A DNA stretch of 64,000 nt from Streptomyces sp. NA02950 (GTDB lineage Bacteria; Actinomycetota; Actinomycetes; Streptomycetales; Streptomycetaceae): NCBI RefSeq assembly GCF_013364155.1, contig NZ_CP054917.1, positions 87,950 through 151,949 on the forward strand. The letters are read 5' to 3'. The translations under genes were made by a program, and so were the position numbers. Shown here one piece after another: positions 25,791-34,772 of this stretch. Position 1 is the stretch's first letter, and every line of letters begins with the position of its first letter. A model generated the notes under the pieces. The model was given only the letters and a program-made list of their open reading frames with translations. It did no database searches and had not been told where the DNA came from.

Positions 25791-25823
25791 CCCTCCCCCG
25801 GTCGTCCAGCCGGCACCGCCCCT

Positions 25824-25845
25824 CGCCCCGCCCGCCGGCGGGGCG
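25824..25845 (+). terminator. hairpin terminator
   Basis: 9-bp arms CGCCCCGCC and complement with a 4-nt loop, followed by TTCGGCTTT. It ends the two-gene unit begun at 24931. Confidence 0.65.
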
Positions 25846-25987
25846 TTCGGCTTTCCCCCTGCGGTGCCGGCATCGGCGCAGCACAGGGCCGGTTTTCCGG
25901 GGTTGCAAGTCCTGCCCGAGCGGAGTGATGAATGGGCCGCCGCCACCCCGGCGGCATCAACTCCCCTACGAGAAGCAGGAGTTCGCC

Positions 25988-26512
25988 ATGTCTGTCGAGG
26001 TCACCAACGAGGTCCGTGCACGGTACGGCCGGGCGCTGCTCGCGTACTACGACGACGCCCGGGCCGCCCTCGGGCACGAGCCCAGCGCCCGGGAGGACGT
26101 CGGCCTGGTGTGGGCGGCCTGCGCCCGGGGCGGCAGCCAGGACCGGTGGGACGCGGTACGGGCCGAGGACCTGGCGGCGGACGCCGACTGGGCGTGCGAG
26201 GTCCTGGGCGACCTGGTCTCCAACCTCTTCCACGCGGCCGACGGGATCGTGATCCCCCGGCTGCTGCTGGACGCGGTGGCCGCCTCGGAGAGCCGGGGCG
26301 AGGCCGCCTGGGGCGAGGCCGCCCGTACGGAGGCGTGGCGCCTGCTGGGTGAGCGGGGCCCGCGGTTCGCCCGCCTCCTGATCGCGATGCGCCGGGCCCT
26401 GCTGACGGTCCATGACGTCGACGCCGACGGTCTGTTCGAGGGGGCCCGCAGCGCCTTCGAGGCCGAGGTCGAGGAGGAGCGGTACGACGCGGTGGCCGCC
26501 CGGCGCGCCTAG
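25988..26512 (+). CDS. unknown helical protein
   Basis: A 174-residue acidic, helical protein (MSVEVTNEVRARYGRALLAY). It begins at ATG 25988 with AGGAG 6 nt upstream. The 17-bp operator is absent upstream, and I see no clear promoter in the roughly 140 nt between terminator and start. Not recognised. A hairpin follows the stop by 13 nt. Confidence 0.7.
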   Translation: MSVEVTNEVRARYGRALLAYYDDARAALGHEPSAREDVGLVWAACARGGSQDRWDAVRAEDLAADADWACEVLGDLVSNLFHAADGIVIPRLLLDAVAASESRGEAAWGEAARTEAWRLLGERGPRFARLLIAMRRALLTVHDVDADGLFEGARSAFEAEVEEERYDAVAARRA

Positions 26513-26525
26513 GGAGTATCCGGGC

Positions 26526-26550
26526 AAGTCCCCTACCGGGGCGGGGACTT
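26526..26550 (+). terminator. hairpin terminator
   Basis: 8-bp arms AAGTCCCC and GGGGACTT with a 9-nt loop, after the 174-residue gene. Confidence 0.65.
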
Positions 26551-26552
26551 GG

Positions 26553-26625
26553 GTTCGGGTCTGGCGTGTCTTCTCGGCACGGGGGGTTTAGAGAAGGGAA
26601 TGGATGGTCCGCGCCAGACCCGAAC
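26553..26625. repeat. spaced 14-bp inverted repeat, possible structured RNA
   Basis: GTTCGGGTCTGGCG at 26553-26566 and its perfect complement at 26612-26625 enclose 45 nt that contain a second small pairing (TTCTC with GAGAA). It lies directly behind a terminator and outside any gene. It could be a structured RNA, a cruciform site or a second terminator. Confidence 0.5.
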
Positions 26626-26657
26626 GTGTCCGATGATCGGATCGCCCGTCGGGGCGG

Positions 26658-26966
26658 TCAAAAATCGGGGGCATCGGCGGGTGTCGTGTTCCGCATACGG
26701 TCGATCAGGGTGCGCACGTCGGGCACGTCCGCCAGGTGCTGCCCGGCCCGGGCGCAGTCCAGGGTGGGCGAGCCCGTGGCGGGCACGGGGCGGCTCCCCC
26801 GAGGCGCGGCAGGCGGGGAGGAATCGGCCCTCGAGGGGCGGCAGAGCCGCGCCGTGCCGATGGCCACGACCTTCCCGTCCTCGCGCCCGGCTGCGAGCAG
26901 CGTGACGGAAGCGGGTGCGCTGTACGTGGGGGGTCGGGCGGTGGACGCCGCCCGGGAGTCGTTCAT
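26658..26966 (-). CDS. hypothetical Pro/Ala-rich protein
   Basis: A 102-residue protein (MNDSRAASTARPPTYSAPAS) with a low-complexity centre and a short C-terminal helix (VPDVRTLIDRMRNTTPADA). It is divergent from the HTH regulator at 27236, with about 270 nt between. A weak GGAGAG precedes ATG 26966. The gene is uncertain; composition alone does not separate it from chance. Confidence 0.45.
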   Translation of the reverse strand: MNDSRAASTARPPTYSAPASVTLLAAGREDGKVVAIGTARLCRPSRADSSPPAAPRGSRPVPATGSPTLDCARAGQHLADVPDVRTLIDRMRNTTPADAPDF

Positions 26967-27116
26967 GCCTGCTGGTCTCTCCTCAGTGTGCTCTTCCGGA
27001 AACGCACAACGAGCCGGTAAGGCCCCAGTGGTCGCCGGAGGGCATGCCTGGTGGCGGCCAGGTGACCCGGAAACGGAATGTGACTACTCTGCGCGCAAAT
27101 TGTGATCCTGCCCGTC

Positions 27117-27140
27117 ACACCTGAAGGTGTCAACTAAAGT
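27117..27140 (+). promoter_or_regulatory. promoter with palindrome ACACCTGAAGGTGT
   Basis: ACACCT and AGGTGT (27117-27130) flank two bases, and a -10 TAAAGT follows at 27135-27140. The palindrome lies in the promoter spacer for the regulator at 27236, as expected for autoregulation. TGTGA and TCACA arms sit just upstream. Confidence 0.55.
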
Positions 27141-27235
27141 ACACAGGAACAAGATCAAGAGAGTGAGTACGTGGTTGTGAGCAGTCATCGGCGGCCAGGC
27201 GGCTTTCACGCCGTGCTCGGCAAGCCTGGTGAGCG

Positions 27236-27742
27236 GTGAGCCCAGGCCGTCCGTCCCTGGCGGACAAACTCAGGGCCCTCATGGCCAGCCGCCGGGACGC
27301 CAACGGCCGGGCGCACACATCACGTTCGCTGTCCGCCGGCGTCGACGCGCTCGAGGAAGATCACACATCGGTCTCCCATGCCGCGATCGCCAAACTGGCC
27401 AATGGCTCGCAGGACAACCCGACCATCGCGACGGTCGTGGCCTTGTGTCAGGCCCTGGGCGGAGTGCCGCCCGCGTACCTGCTCCCGCACGACAGCTACG
27501 ACGACCTCACGGCGCTCGAGGTGTTCGAAGATCCCGACGCGCGCCGCGTCCTCGCCCTGTTGAATGGGCTCCCCAAGAGTGAGTGGCGAAACGTCGTTGC
27601 AGACTTGGAGCGGCGACGCGACGATCTCGGCTTGCCGCCGGTGCCGCGCAGTGAGGCCGCCGAGAAGCCGGGCCGACGGCGTCGCCGGCGCAGTAGGGAC
27701 GAGGCCGCTCAGTATGCGGCCGATGCATTGGAAGGGCTCTAA
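27236..27742 (+). CDS. HTH (XRE/BldD-like) transcription regulator
   Basis: A 168-residue protein with an HTH region at about 40-85: VSHAAIAKLANGSQDNPTIA then TVVALCQALGGVPPAYLL. The C-terminus is basic ([19 protein letters not shown]). GTG 27236 is the likely start. The stop touches the GTG of the membrane protein gene (TAAGTG), so they form an operon. HTH gene plus membrane protein with a P450 nearby is an arrangement I recall from Streptomyces chromosomes, which suggests cargo and not a core phage or plasmid function. Confidence 0.8.
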   Translation: MSPGRPSLADKLRALMASRRDANGRAHTSRSLSAGVDALEEDHTSVSHAAIAKLANGSQDNPTIATVVALCQALGGVPPAYLLPHDSYDDLTALEVFEDPDARRVLALLNGLPKSEWRNVVADLERRRDDLGLPPVPRSEAAEKPGRRRRRRSRDEAAQYAADALEGL

Positions 27743-28510
27743 GTGGACGGCATAGTCTTCGGGACGTGCACAGTGGCCGGCGTGCTGGTCACCTTTTTCT
27801 GCACCAGGAGGGCCGTCGGCAACCCGCGCGTGTCCACGTGGTCGATCGCGGCCGCTTTCGGCGTCTGCACCCTGGGCGTCTTCTTCGCCGTTCCCATGGT
27901 CGCCGACCTGGCGGAGGACGCCACCGGCGTCGCCAACGTCGGCAAGCTGATCGCGCACATCTGCGCGATCCTGTGGTGCGCGGCCCTGCAGATCACCATG
28001 GTGGACCTGGCCTACCGCCCGGAGTACGTGCGGGCCGCGATGTACCAGCGGGCCTTCGCGGCCATGGTGGAACTGGCCGTCATGGTGCCGCTGTTCCTCG
28101 CGACCAACGAGCCGCGCATCGAGTTCACGACCGCGTACGCCGCGGACACCCGGGTCGCCGCGTATCTGCTGATCTACCTGGCGTATGTCATGGTCACCTG
28201 CGGTGAGCTGGCCTTCATGTGCGGCCGGACCGCACGGCGCAACTGGGGCATCCGGCCCTGGAGCGGCGCCGGTTTCGCGCTGTCCTCCATGGCCGCGACA
28301 CTGGGCATGGCCTACACGATGTCCAAGGGCTCGTACCTGATCTTCTACATCCTGGGCAATCCGTGGTCGCTGGATGTCGAGGAGGTCGTGAGCCCCGCGC
28401 TGAGCGGCCTGGCCGTGATTTTCCTCTTCCTGGGCCTGACGCTGCCCATGGTGGGCGCGTTCCGGGAACGGCTGCAGCAGGACAAGGAGCAGGAGCCTGC
28501 CGGGCTCTGA
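27743..28510 (+). CDS. multi-pass membrane protein (MAB_1171c-like)
   Basis: A 255-residue protein with about seven hydrophobic segments: near 5-20, 30-50, 70-95, 110-125, 145-165, 185-205 and 220-245. It resembles the membrane half of the MAB_1171c family, which usually continues into a C-terminal cytosolic domain that this protein lacks. The start GTG 27743 directly follows the regulator's stop. It may signal to the HTH protein or handle a P450 product; both ideas are inference. Confidence 0.7.
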   Translation: MDGIVFGTCTVAGVLVTFFCTRRAVGNPRVSTWSIAAAFGVCTLGVFFAVPMVADLAEDATGVANVGKLIAHICAILWCAALQITMVDLAYRPEYVRAAMYQRAFAAMVELAVMVPLFLATNEPRIEFTTAYAADTRVAAYLLIYLAYVMVTCGELAFMCGRTARRNWGIRPWSGAGFALSSMAATLGMAYTMSKGSYLIFYILGNPWSLDVEEVVSPALSGLAVIFLFLGLTLPMVGAFRERLQQDKEQEPAGL

Positions 28511-28522
28511 CGCCGCGTCCAG

Positions 28523-28561
28523 GACTGTGGGCCGCACGCAACGCGCGTGCGGCCCACAGTC
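28523..28561. terminator. bidirectional terminator
   Basis: Perfect 17-bp arms (GACTGTGGGCCGCACGC and complement) with a 5-nt loop, between the convergent membrane-protein and P450 genes. Confidence 0.82.
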
Positions 28562-28580
28562 GTCTCCCGGGGTGCCGGGG

Positions 28581-29768
28581 TCAGCGGGAGGGGCCGGTGC
28601 CGTAGCGGACCGGCAGTTCGACCAGGCCGCGGGCGCGCAGGGAAGGCCGCCAGCGCAGTTCGCTCCCGGCCAGCTCGAGGTCCTCGAACCGGCCGAGGAG
28701 CGCGGCGAGGGCGATCTCGGTCTCCAGCCGCGCCAGCGGTGCGCCCAGGCAGTAGTGGATGCCGTGGCCGAGCGCCAGGTGGCCGGCGGCGTCACGGCCG
28801 AGGTCCAGGCGGTCGGGGTCGGAGAAGCGGTCCGGGTCGCGGTTGGCGGCGGACGGGGACAGCAGCACCGTGTCGCCCGCGGGGATCGTCACGCCGCCGA
28901 TCGTCACGTCCTGGGTGGGGAAGCGGCGGATGGCGAGCAGGGCCGGGCCCTCGAAGCGGGCGAACTCCTCGACCGCGCCGGCGATCCGTGCCGGGTCCTC
29001 GCGCAGCAGGGCCATCTGGTCCGGGTGCTGCAGGAGCGCCAGGACCGCGTTGCCGATCAGCTGCACCGAGTTCTCGTATCCGGCGAAGAGGATGAGGAAC
29101 GCCAAGGACATCAACTCGTCCTCGGTGAGCCGGTCGTCGTCGGCGTCCCGTACGGCGATCAGGTCGGAGAGGAGATCGTCCGCCGGGCTGGCCCGCTTGT
29201 GGGACATGAGGTCCTTGAAGAACCCCATCATCGCCACCACGGCCTCCTTGGCGGCCTGGGGCCGGCTCGGATCGGGGGCGACCAGCGCGCTCCCCCAGGA
29301 GCGGAAGTCCCGTCGGTGGCTGTCGGGGATGCCGAGGAGTTCGCAGATCACGGTGATCGGCAGGGGCGCCGCGTAGGCGGCGATCAGGTCGGTCGTGCCC
29401 TGCGCACCCAGCGCGTCCAGGAGCCGTTCGGCGGTGGCCGTGACCGGCTTGCGCAGCTGCTCGACCCGGCCGGGGGTGAAGGCGCGTCCGACCAGGCGGC
29501 GCAGCCGGGTGTGGTCCGGCGGATCCATGTTGAGCAGGTTGGCGTCCAGTGCCGGCGGCAGCGCCAGCCCGCGATAGCTGCCCTCCCGGGCGTGCGCCTT
29601 GTCCAGCGACAGCCGCGGGTCGGCGAGCGCGGAGCGTACGTCGTCGTACCGGGTGACGAGCCAGGCCGGTTGGCCGTCGGGCCCGGCGATGCGGTGTACG
29701 GGCGAGGCGGTGCGCAGACTCCGGTAGACGTCGTATGGGCGGGTTATCAAATCGTCCGCAAGATCCAT
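28581..29768 (-). CDS. cytochrome P450
   Basis: A 395-residue soluble actinobacterial P450 of about CYP105/CYP107 type. The I-helix motif AGYENS (about 229-234) has Asn where Thr is usual. The ExxR motif is EFAR (about 268-271). The haem-binding loop is LGHGIHYCLGAPLAR, with the Cys near 340. All essential parts are present, so it should bind haem and oxidise a small molecule. No ferredoxin gene is adjacent. It is the clearest metabolic cargo gene here. Confidence 0.93.
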   Translation of the reverse strand: MDLADDLITRPYDVYRSLRTASPVHRIAGPDGQPAWLVTRYDDVRSALADPRLSLDKAHAREGSYRGLALPPALDANLLNMDPPDHTRLRRLVGRAFTPGRVEQLRKPVTATAERLLDALGAQGTTDLIAAYAAPLPITVICELLGIPDSHRRDFRSWGSALVAPDPSRPQAAKEAVVAMMGFFKDLMSHKRASPADDLLSDLIAVRDADDDRLTEDELMSLAFLILFAGYENSVQLIGNAVLALLQHPDQMALLREDPARIAGAVEEFARFEGPALLAIRRFPTQDVTIGGVTIPAGDTVLLSPSAANRDPDRFSDPDRLDLGRDAAGHLALGHGIHYCLGAPLARLETEIALAALLGRFEDLELAGSELRWRPSLRARGLVELPVRYGTGPSR

Positions 29769-29816
29769 GCGCTCACCCTATGGGTGCGGCTCGAGCGTCC
29801 GGCGGGGCAACGACAG

Positions 29817-29861
29817 CGGCCCCCGGCCGAGTCCCTCGAGGGGACTTCAGGCCGGGGGCCG
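29817..29861. repeat. two-tier hairpin upstream of P450
   Basis: Outer 12-bp arms CGGCCCCCGGCC and complement enclose a second stem AGTCCC/GGGACT. It lies in the leader of the P450 gene if transcription starts at 29971, so it could act as an attenuator; otherwise it is a terminator. Confidence 0.55.
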
Positions 29862-29970
29862 ATGCGCTCCCATCTCCCGTACTGCCCGACGAACTCAGCT
29901 GCTCCACGGCTGCATTCGTCGCCGGTTCCGCCGATGCCCGCGGCTTTCCCGGTGCTCCCCACCGTACACG

Positions 29971-29997
29971 AAACCCACTACGTAAGGAAGGGTTTAG
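29971..29997 (-). promoter_or_regulatory. second regulatory motif, copy 1
   Basis: AAACCC, TACGTAAGGAA, GGGTTTAG: a palindrome-like outer pair (AAACCC/GGGTTT) around a TACGTAAG core. Two further copies lie at 52398 and 61191. All three precede leftward genes. Confidence 0.65.
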
Positions 29998-30076
29998 TTG
30001 GGGCCTGACATGCCGGTGGCGCAGCCCCTCCCGCCGGGCTGCGCCACCATGCCGTCGTCCACCGTCTCACCGGCGG

Positions 30077-30790
30077 CTACTGCCAGGGGGCGCGTCCCGT
30101 GCCGTCCGCCCACTCCAGCAGGGCCTGCGAGCCCATCAGCTTCAGCGGCGCCTCGAGGTCGTTGTTCCAGTCGAAGGCGCTCGCGGTGAAGCCGCTCGTC
30201 GTGACGATCGCGGCCAGGTCGCAGCCGTGGGTGTCCTGGTAGGTGCCGTTCACCTGGTACAGCACCTCGGCACTGACCTTCTTGGTCTCGGTGTACCGCT
30301 TGCACTGGATCAGCAGCCAGCGTCCGTCGGGGGTGCGGGCCTTCACGTCGCCCGCCCGGTCGTTGGCACCGCCGAGGACTTCGACCTTGGTGCAGCCGTC
30401 GCGCTGGCACAGCCGGGCGACGGCGCGTTCGAAGCCACCGGGTGACAGGGCCCGGAAGTGGTCGATGTCGGTGGGCAGTTCGCCGTGCCCGTCCAGGCGC
30501 CAGCGCCGGTAGCGGCGCCTGCCCCACAGGTAGGCGGTGGTGACGCCGGCCAGGCCGAGGACGGTCAGCAGCGCGGCGAGTATGCCGGGGTGGCGGCTGA
30601 GGTAGTCGCCGATGAACAGCAGCGCCAGGACCACGACGATGATGAGCGCGGTGCGGTCTCCGGCCGTTAAGTGGCGTCGCCAGCCGCGGCGTACCGCGCC
30701 CCGGCGGCGGCCGGCGGGGTGGCGGCGACGGCTGGTGCGGCGCGCGGGACGGCGGCGCTCGGGGTGCGGGCGGCGGGTGGTGCTGGCCAT
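30077..30790 (-). CDS. membrane-anchored Mrr-type endonuclease
   Basis: A 237-residue protein. The first 40 residues are strongly basic (Arg-rich), then two membrane helices (about 46-62 and 70-90). A C-terminal PD-(D/E)xK domain of the Mrr_cat type follows: GFERAVARLCQRDGCTKVEV, then AGDVKARTPDGRWLLIQCKRY with the expected D...QxK. I recall TM-plus-Mrr proteins in Streptomyces plasmids. It is the last gene of the conjugation operon. It could cut DNA during transfer or attack incoming DNA; neither is shown. Confidence 0.82.
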   Translation of the reverse strand: MASTTRRPHPERRRPARRTSRRRHPAGRRRGAVRRGWRRHLTAGDRTALIIVVVLALLFIGDYLSRHPGILAALLTVLGLAGVTTAYLWGRRRYRRWRLDGHGELPTDIDHFRALSPGGFERAVARLCQRDGCTKVEVLGGANDRAGDVKARTPDGRWLLIQCKRYTETKKVSAEVLYQVNGTYQDTHGCDLAAIVTTSGFTASAFDWNNDLEAPLKLMGSQALLEWADGTGRAPWQ

Positions 30791-30855
30791 GGTGGGTCTC
30801 TCCTATCGGTTGATTCGGTTCGGGATGGTGCGCCGGGCGTACGGGTGAGGGGAGG

Positions 30856-31449
30856 TCAGTCCTCCCACCAGGTACCGGAGAAGCCACCGGAGCGCTTGCG
30901 GCGGGCGCCGCCGAAGACGATGCGCAGGAACAGGGCGCCGGCGAGGACGACGCCGACGACCTTCAGCACGGTGATGGTCGCGCCCCACAGCGTGTGCAGG
31001 CCGGAGTCGATCGCGTCGACGATGTCGTTGCCGTACACCGCACCGACGGTGGTGACCGCGGCAACACCGGCGAGGTAGGTGGCGGCCTTGAGCTTGCGCC
31101 GGTTCCAGGTGAGCCACTGGGGCAGGGTGCGCCGCTCGCGCTCCATGAAGGCGGTGGGCAGCGAGGCCGGGTCGGGCGAGGCCGACATGGCCCGGCGCGG
31201 CGCGGCCGGCGGCGGGGTCGGCTGCTCGAGGGGAACGACCTCGCGGACCATCTCGGTGGAGCCGTCGGTGTTGGTCTTGTGGGTCTCGCGGACCGTGTAG
31301 CCGTCGGGGACGACGAAGGGGGCGATGCCCGGGGCGACGGGGCCGGGCTGTGGGATGTGCCGGCCGGGGGTGGTGTCGCTGAGGTCGGCGAGGAGAGCCT
31401 GCGCCGTGTCGTACTCGGACTTGCTGAGCCGGACGTTGCCGTCGTTCAT
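30856..31449 (-). CDS. conjugation-operon membrane protein
   Basis: A 197-residue protein. The N-terminal half is soluble and Pro-rich, with VPDGYTVRETHKTNTDGSTE. Two membrane helices (about 122-142 and 155-175) precede a basic tail (FGGARRKRSGGF). This resembles Spd-type spread proteins of Streptomyces plasmids only in general layout. It lies between the Mrr-like gene and a string of small membrane-protein genes. Confidence 0.72.
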   Translation of the reverse strand: MNDGNVRLSKSEYDTAQALLADLSDTTPGRHIPQPGPVAPGIAPFVVPDGYTVRETHKTNTDGSTEMVREVVPLEQPTPPPAAPRRAMSASPDPASLPTAFMERERRTLPQWLTWNRRKLKAATYLAGVAAVTTVGAVYGNDIVDAIDSGLHTLWGATITVLKVVGVVLAGALFLRIVFGGARRKRSGGFSGTWWED

Positions 31450-31453
31450 GGGG

Positions 31454-31624
31454 TCACGCTTCCTTGTCTGAAGTGGTCGGGGGCTGCGGGGCGGTGCGGG
31501 GGTGGGCCAGCGCCCGCCGCAGCGGGCTGGTGGTCGCGGTGGAGGTCGGGTCCAGGACGGCGATCAGGAGGCGTCCGTCCGGGGCGGGGACGATGACCGG
31601 CTGGTCGGCGGCGGGCTGCTGCAT
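31454..31624 (-). CDS. short conjugation-operon peptide
   Basis: A 56-residue peptide (MQQPAADQPVIVPAPDGRLL) followed by LIAVLDPTSTATTSPLRRAL. It fits exactly between two neighbours (4-nt and 8-nt gaps). The ribosome site is weak. Likely real because of packing, but function unknown. Confidence 0.5.
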   Translation of the reverse strand: MQQPAADQPVIVPAPDGRLLIAVLDPTSTATTSPLRRALAHPRTAPQPPTTSDKEA

Positions 31625-31632
31625 CGGGTCGG

Positions 31633-31947
31633 CTACTCGGTGTCGGGGTTGACCGGGCGGGCGACGAACGGCAGGCGCTGTGCCCGGCTCACGTCGATCT
31701 CGGCGGCCCCGTACAGCGGGTCGGTGGGATCGCGCCAGAGGTTGCCGCCGTACGCGGGGTCCCGTTCGCGGAGCTGGTGGACGTACCCCCGGCACAGACG
31801 CGTGTCGTGGCCGCGGACCGGCCAGCCGGAGGTGGTCGCGCACCAGGTGCACGACGGATCGGGGCGCAGATGCCGGGCGATGACGTGGCCGAGCTGGGTC
31901 AGGCCGGCGCCGATGGCGAAGGACAACAGGACGACGAGGACGCCCAT
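31633..31947 (-). CDS. membrane protein with Cys pair
   Basis: A 104-residue protein starting at ATG 31947 (MGVLVVLLSFAIGAGLTQLG). It has one N-terminal membrane helix, then CTWCATTSGWPVRGHDTRLC, a four-cysteine-plus-His pattern that may bind metal. It is probably a small subunit at the membrane transfer complex. Confidence 0.7.
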   Translation of the reverse strand: MGVLVVLLSFAIGAGLTQLGHVIARHLRPDPSCTWCATTSGWPVRGHDTRLCRGYVHQLRERDPAYGGNLWRDPTDPLYGAAEIDVSRAQRLPFVARPVNPDTE

Positions 31948-31967
31948 GGTCGAGAACCTTTCCTGGG

Positions 31968-32162
31968 TCAGAAGTTGATGGAGTGCAGCGCGTCGGCCAT
32001 CGAGCTGAACGCGTTGGTGATGGAGGGGGCGATGCCGGTGGAGGCGAGGAAGAAGCCGAACAGCGTGGCGGCCAGGGCCGGGAGGGGGCGCAGGGTGCCC
32101 CCTCGCAGCATCACGATCACGATGATGAGCAGGAGCAGGACGGCGGAGACGGAGATGGCCAT
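31968..32162 (-). CDS. small membrane protein
   Basis: A 64-residue protein with two hydrophobic segments (ISVSAVLLLLIIVIVMLRGG and LAATLFGFFLASTGIAPS). It lies 3 nt after the translocase gene, so it is translationally coupled to it. Small hydrophobic partners beside TraB-like proteins are common in Streptomyces plasmids (spread genes). Confidence 0.75.
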   Translation of the reverse strand: MAISVSAVLLLLIIVIVMLRGGTLRPLPALAATLFGFFLASTGIAPSITNAFSSMADALHSINF

Positions 32163-32165
32163 CGG

Positions 32166-34697
32166 TCAGTTCTCTTCCTTGATCTGGGCGAGGAGGGCGT
32201 TGAGGGCGTCGGGCTTGTGCAGCACGTCGCGGGCCTTGCTGCCGTCGCGCTCGCCGACGATGTCCCGGGCGGTCATCTGGTCCATGAGCCAGACCGCCTT
32301 GGCGAAGCCGACGCGCAGCTTGCGCTGCAGCATCGACGTGGACCCGAACTGGGTGGAGACGACCAGCTCGACGGCGTGGCAGAACAGGTCCAGGTCGTCG
32401 CCGAGCGGCTCGGCTCCGTCTTCGTCCTCGTCGTCGTCCTGCAGTTCGGCCGGCGCCGGGTGGTCGGGGTCGGCCCACACATACGGTGTCCTGGGTCCGC
32501 CGGGCTGCAGGACGCTCTCGTCGTTGGCGAACCACTTCGAGACGGCCTGCCGGCTGGGCGGCTTCTCCTCCGGGTACTGCTCCTCGAGCCGCTTCAGGCA
32601 GGCGTCGATGGTGATGCCGTCGGGCCCGGCGTCGCGGACCATCTCCATCACTTCGTCCTTGCGGGGGTGCTCGCGGGATTTGTCCTTCTCGGCCTCCTCC
32701 TGCGCCTGCTGGGCGCCGTGCTTCTCGGCGGCCTGCTGGGTGAGCCATTCGGCCTCGGCGAGTGCCTTGGAGATCGCGGCCTGCACGCTTGCCTCGTCCG
32801 GGCCGGGCGTTCCGGCCGGCGGGGTGGGCTGGCCGCCGACCGGCGGCTGCTGGCCCCCCTGGCCGCCGCCGTACCGCCGGAGGTAGTCCTCGGCGGACCC
32901 CAGAGGACCGAGGTCGCTGGGCAGGGTCCCGCGCCCGGTGCTTCCGTTGCCGGAACCGCCGGTGCCCGCGGGCGGCTGGACGGTCGGCGCGGGCGGCGCC
33001 ATGGTGCCGGTGCCGCCGCCGTTCATGCTGGCGGAGGTGCCCGTGCTCGCCGAGCGCGGCGCGTCGATGCCGAAGGCTTCCAGCAGCCAGCCGATGCGCT
33101 CGGTGTCGGACCAGCGATCGCCGTAGCCCCATTTGTTGGCGATGGCGACGGCCTCGTCGTCCAGGTCGGGACGGATGTGGGCGCGGGCGACCGCCATCTC
33201 CTCGATGTGCGTGGAGTCCTCGTCGTCGTTGACGTACGCGAAGCGCCCCTTCTCCGGCGGCTCGGAGGGGTTCATGGCCGACGTCTTGATGTAGCAGGCG
33301 CCGTTGCCGGGCAGGGCGGCCAAATTCACCTGGTGGTAGAAGTCCGGGAAGACGTACTGGCCCTCGCCCTTCTTCCGGAAGCGCAGGCCGATCGTCGTGT
33401 CGTACTGGCTGTCGATTTCGCCGCCGCCCGTGTTGGGGCCGGTACCGCGCTGCACCACGTCGACGTAGTCGATCGCCGCCTTGCGGCCCTTCTTGATGCC
33501 GCGGGTCTTGGGCTTGGCGGCCATCGGCGACCAGGCCATCAGGTCCGAGCCTTCCTCGGTGATGACGATGATCGCGGGCTTGTCCGGCTTCGGGACGAGC
33601 TTGCCGCCCGGGGCGGTCTTCGCCCGCTGGTCCGCGACGTCGTGTGCCGCGTTGTACAGCCGTACCGCCTCGTCCTCGGTCGTGGCGATCCAGTCGATGA
33701 GCGGGCGGTCGATGACGTTGCCGTCCCCGTCCTTCCAGCCCTCCACCCACGGCCGCACCCACCGCTTGGCCGTGTGGCCGCTGGCCATGTCGATCATCCA
33801 GATCACCGCGTCGACGCAGCGCGTGAGGAGGGAGATCAGCACGTGCAGGGTGACGCTCTTGCCGGAGCCCTTCTGGCCCGCGATGAGCACGCTGTTCTGC
33901 CGCATCAGCAGTTCGATGGGCTCGCCCGACTCCAACATCCCGAGCGTGAGGGGCTCGTTGATGGTGATGGGGTGGTCGCTGGGGTCCAGCTCCACCAGCT
34001 CGGCGAGCACGTTGCGCGTGGACACCTGCAGGTACGCCCGGTCGGCCGTCTCGCCCGGCTTCAGGGTGAGCGCGCCGGCACGGACACCGGCCTTCATCTC
34101 CAGGCGCTTGAGCAGCGGCAGCAGGCCGTCGAAGTCGGTCTCGGTGAGCCGCAGCGTCAGCTGGAAGCCGTAGTTGGCCTTGTCCTTGCCCTCGACGAAC
34201 ACGCCGCGGGCGCCGACCGAGGCGAACATGTCCGCCCAGTCGGTCAGCGGCTTGGCGAGCGCCGCCTCCTCCTTCGCCCACTGCTCGGCGATCTCGTCGC
34301 CGCGCAGGTAGCGGTCGATGCCGTAGAACGGGGAGATCATCACCGTCATGGCGCCGAGCGCGGCGGCCGAGGCGAGCGTCCACGGGGTGCCGTGGGCGAC
34401 CCAGTTCAGCCAGCCCGCCGCGGCGCCGGTCCAGATGCCGGAGAACGCGGTGTGGAACCAGCGGGCGCGCCTGGAGCGGCCCTCGCCGCCGGTGCGGATG
34501 AAGCGGGCGGTGGCCACGGCGATGACCCCGCCGACCGAGCCGATGCCGAGCATGTCCAGCGGCACGGTGTGGCCCTGGTCCTCGATTACGCCCAGGCCGA
34601 CGCCATCGAGGTAGATGAACCCCGCGGTGAACAGCGGGGTCGAGACGACCCCGTGCACCCAGGGGATGACCTCGCGGTCTTCCTTCGAGCGGGCCAT
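32166..34697 (-). CDS. FtsK/SpoIIIE (TraB-type) conjugative DNA translocase
   Basis: An 843-residue motor. Four membrane segments lie at about 15-125. The ATPase has Walker [13 protein letters not shown] (about 272-283) and Walker B-like [13 protein letters not shown] (about 375-387). A Pro/Gly/Gln-rich linker spans about 540-650. The C-terminus (about 767-815, [20 protein letters not shown]) matches an FtsK gamma winged helix. Streptomyces TraB proteins move double-stranded plasmid DNA between hyphae and use the gamma domain to read short repeats. The gene is central to the operon and is the best evidence that this phage-like element is also conjugative. Confidence 0.9.
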   Translation of the reverse strand: MARSKEDREVIPWVHGVVSTPLFTAGFIYLDGVGLGVIEDQGHTVPLDMLGIGSVGGVIAVATARFIRTGGEGRSRRARWFHTAFSGIWTGAAAGWLNWVAHGTPWTLASAAALGAMTVMISPFYGIDRYLRGDEIAEQWAKEEAALAKPLTDWADMFASVGARGVFVEGKDKANYGFQLTLRLTETDFDGLLPLLKRLEMKAGVRAGALTLKPGETADRAYLQVSTRNVLAELVELDPSDHPITINEPLTLGMLESGEPIELLMRQNSVLIAGQKGSGKSVTLHVLISLLTRCVDAVIWMIDMASGHTAKRWVRPWVEGWKDGDGNVIDRPLIDWIATTEDEAVRLYNAAHDVADQRAKTAPGGKLVPKPDKPAIIVITEEGSDLMAWSPMAAKPKTRGIKKGRKAAIDYVDVVQRGTGPNTGGGEIDSQYDTTIGLRFRKKGEGQYVFPDFYHQVNLAALPGNGACYIKTSAMNPSEPPEKGRFAYVNDDEDSTHIEEMAVARAHIRPDLDDEAVAIANKWGYGDRWSDTERIGWLLEAFGIDAPRSASTGTSASMNGGGTGTMAPPAPTVQPPAGTGGSGNGSTGRGTLPSDLGPLGSAEDYLRRYGGGQGGQQPPVGGQPTPPAGTPGPDEASVQAAISKALAEAEWLTQQAAEKHGAQQAQEEAEKDKSREHPRKDEVMEMVRDAGPDGITIDACLKRLEEQYPEEKPPSRQAVSKWFANDESVLQPGGPRTPYVWADPDHPAPAELQDDDEDEDGAEPLGDDLDLFCHAVELVVSTQFGSTSMLQRKLRVGFAKAVWLMDQMTARDIVGERDGSKARDVLHKPDALNALLAQIKEEN

Positions 34698-34772
34698 GGT
34701 GTGGAACTCCTTAAGGTCAGGTCGTGGTCAACAGCCGGAGAGGGAGCAGCGGAGCGGGAGCGCCCGGTCGGA

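Larger units (their letters stand above)
29769..30076. other. non-coding gap between P450 and Mrr-like gene
   Basis: About 308 nt without a convincing gene. It holds a two-tier hairpin (29817-29861) and one copy of the roughly 28-bp promoter-linked motif (29971-29997). Read leftward, TTCCTT, 17 nt, TACGGT could be the promoter for the P450. Confidence 0.7.
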
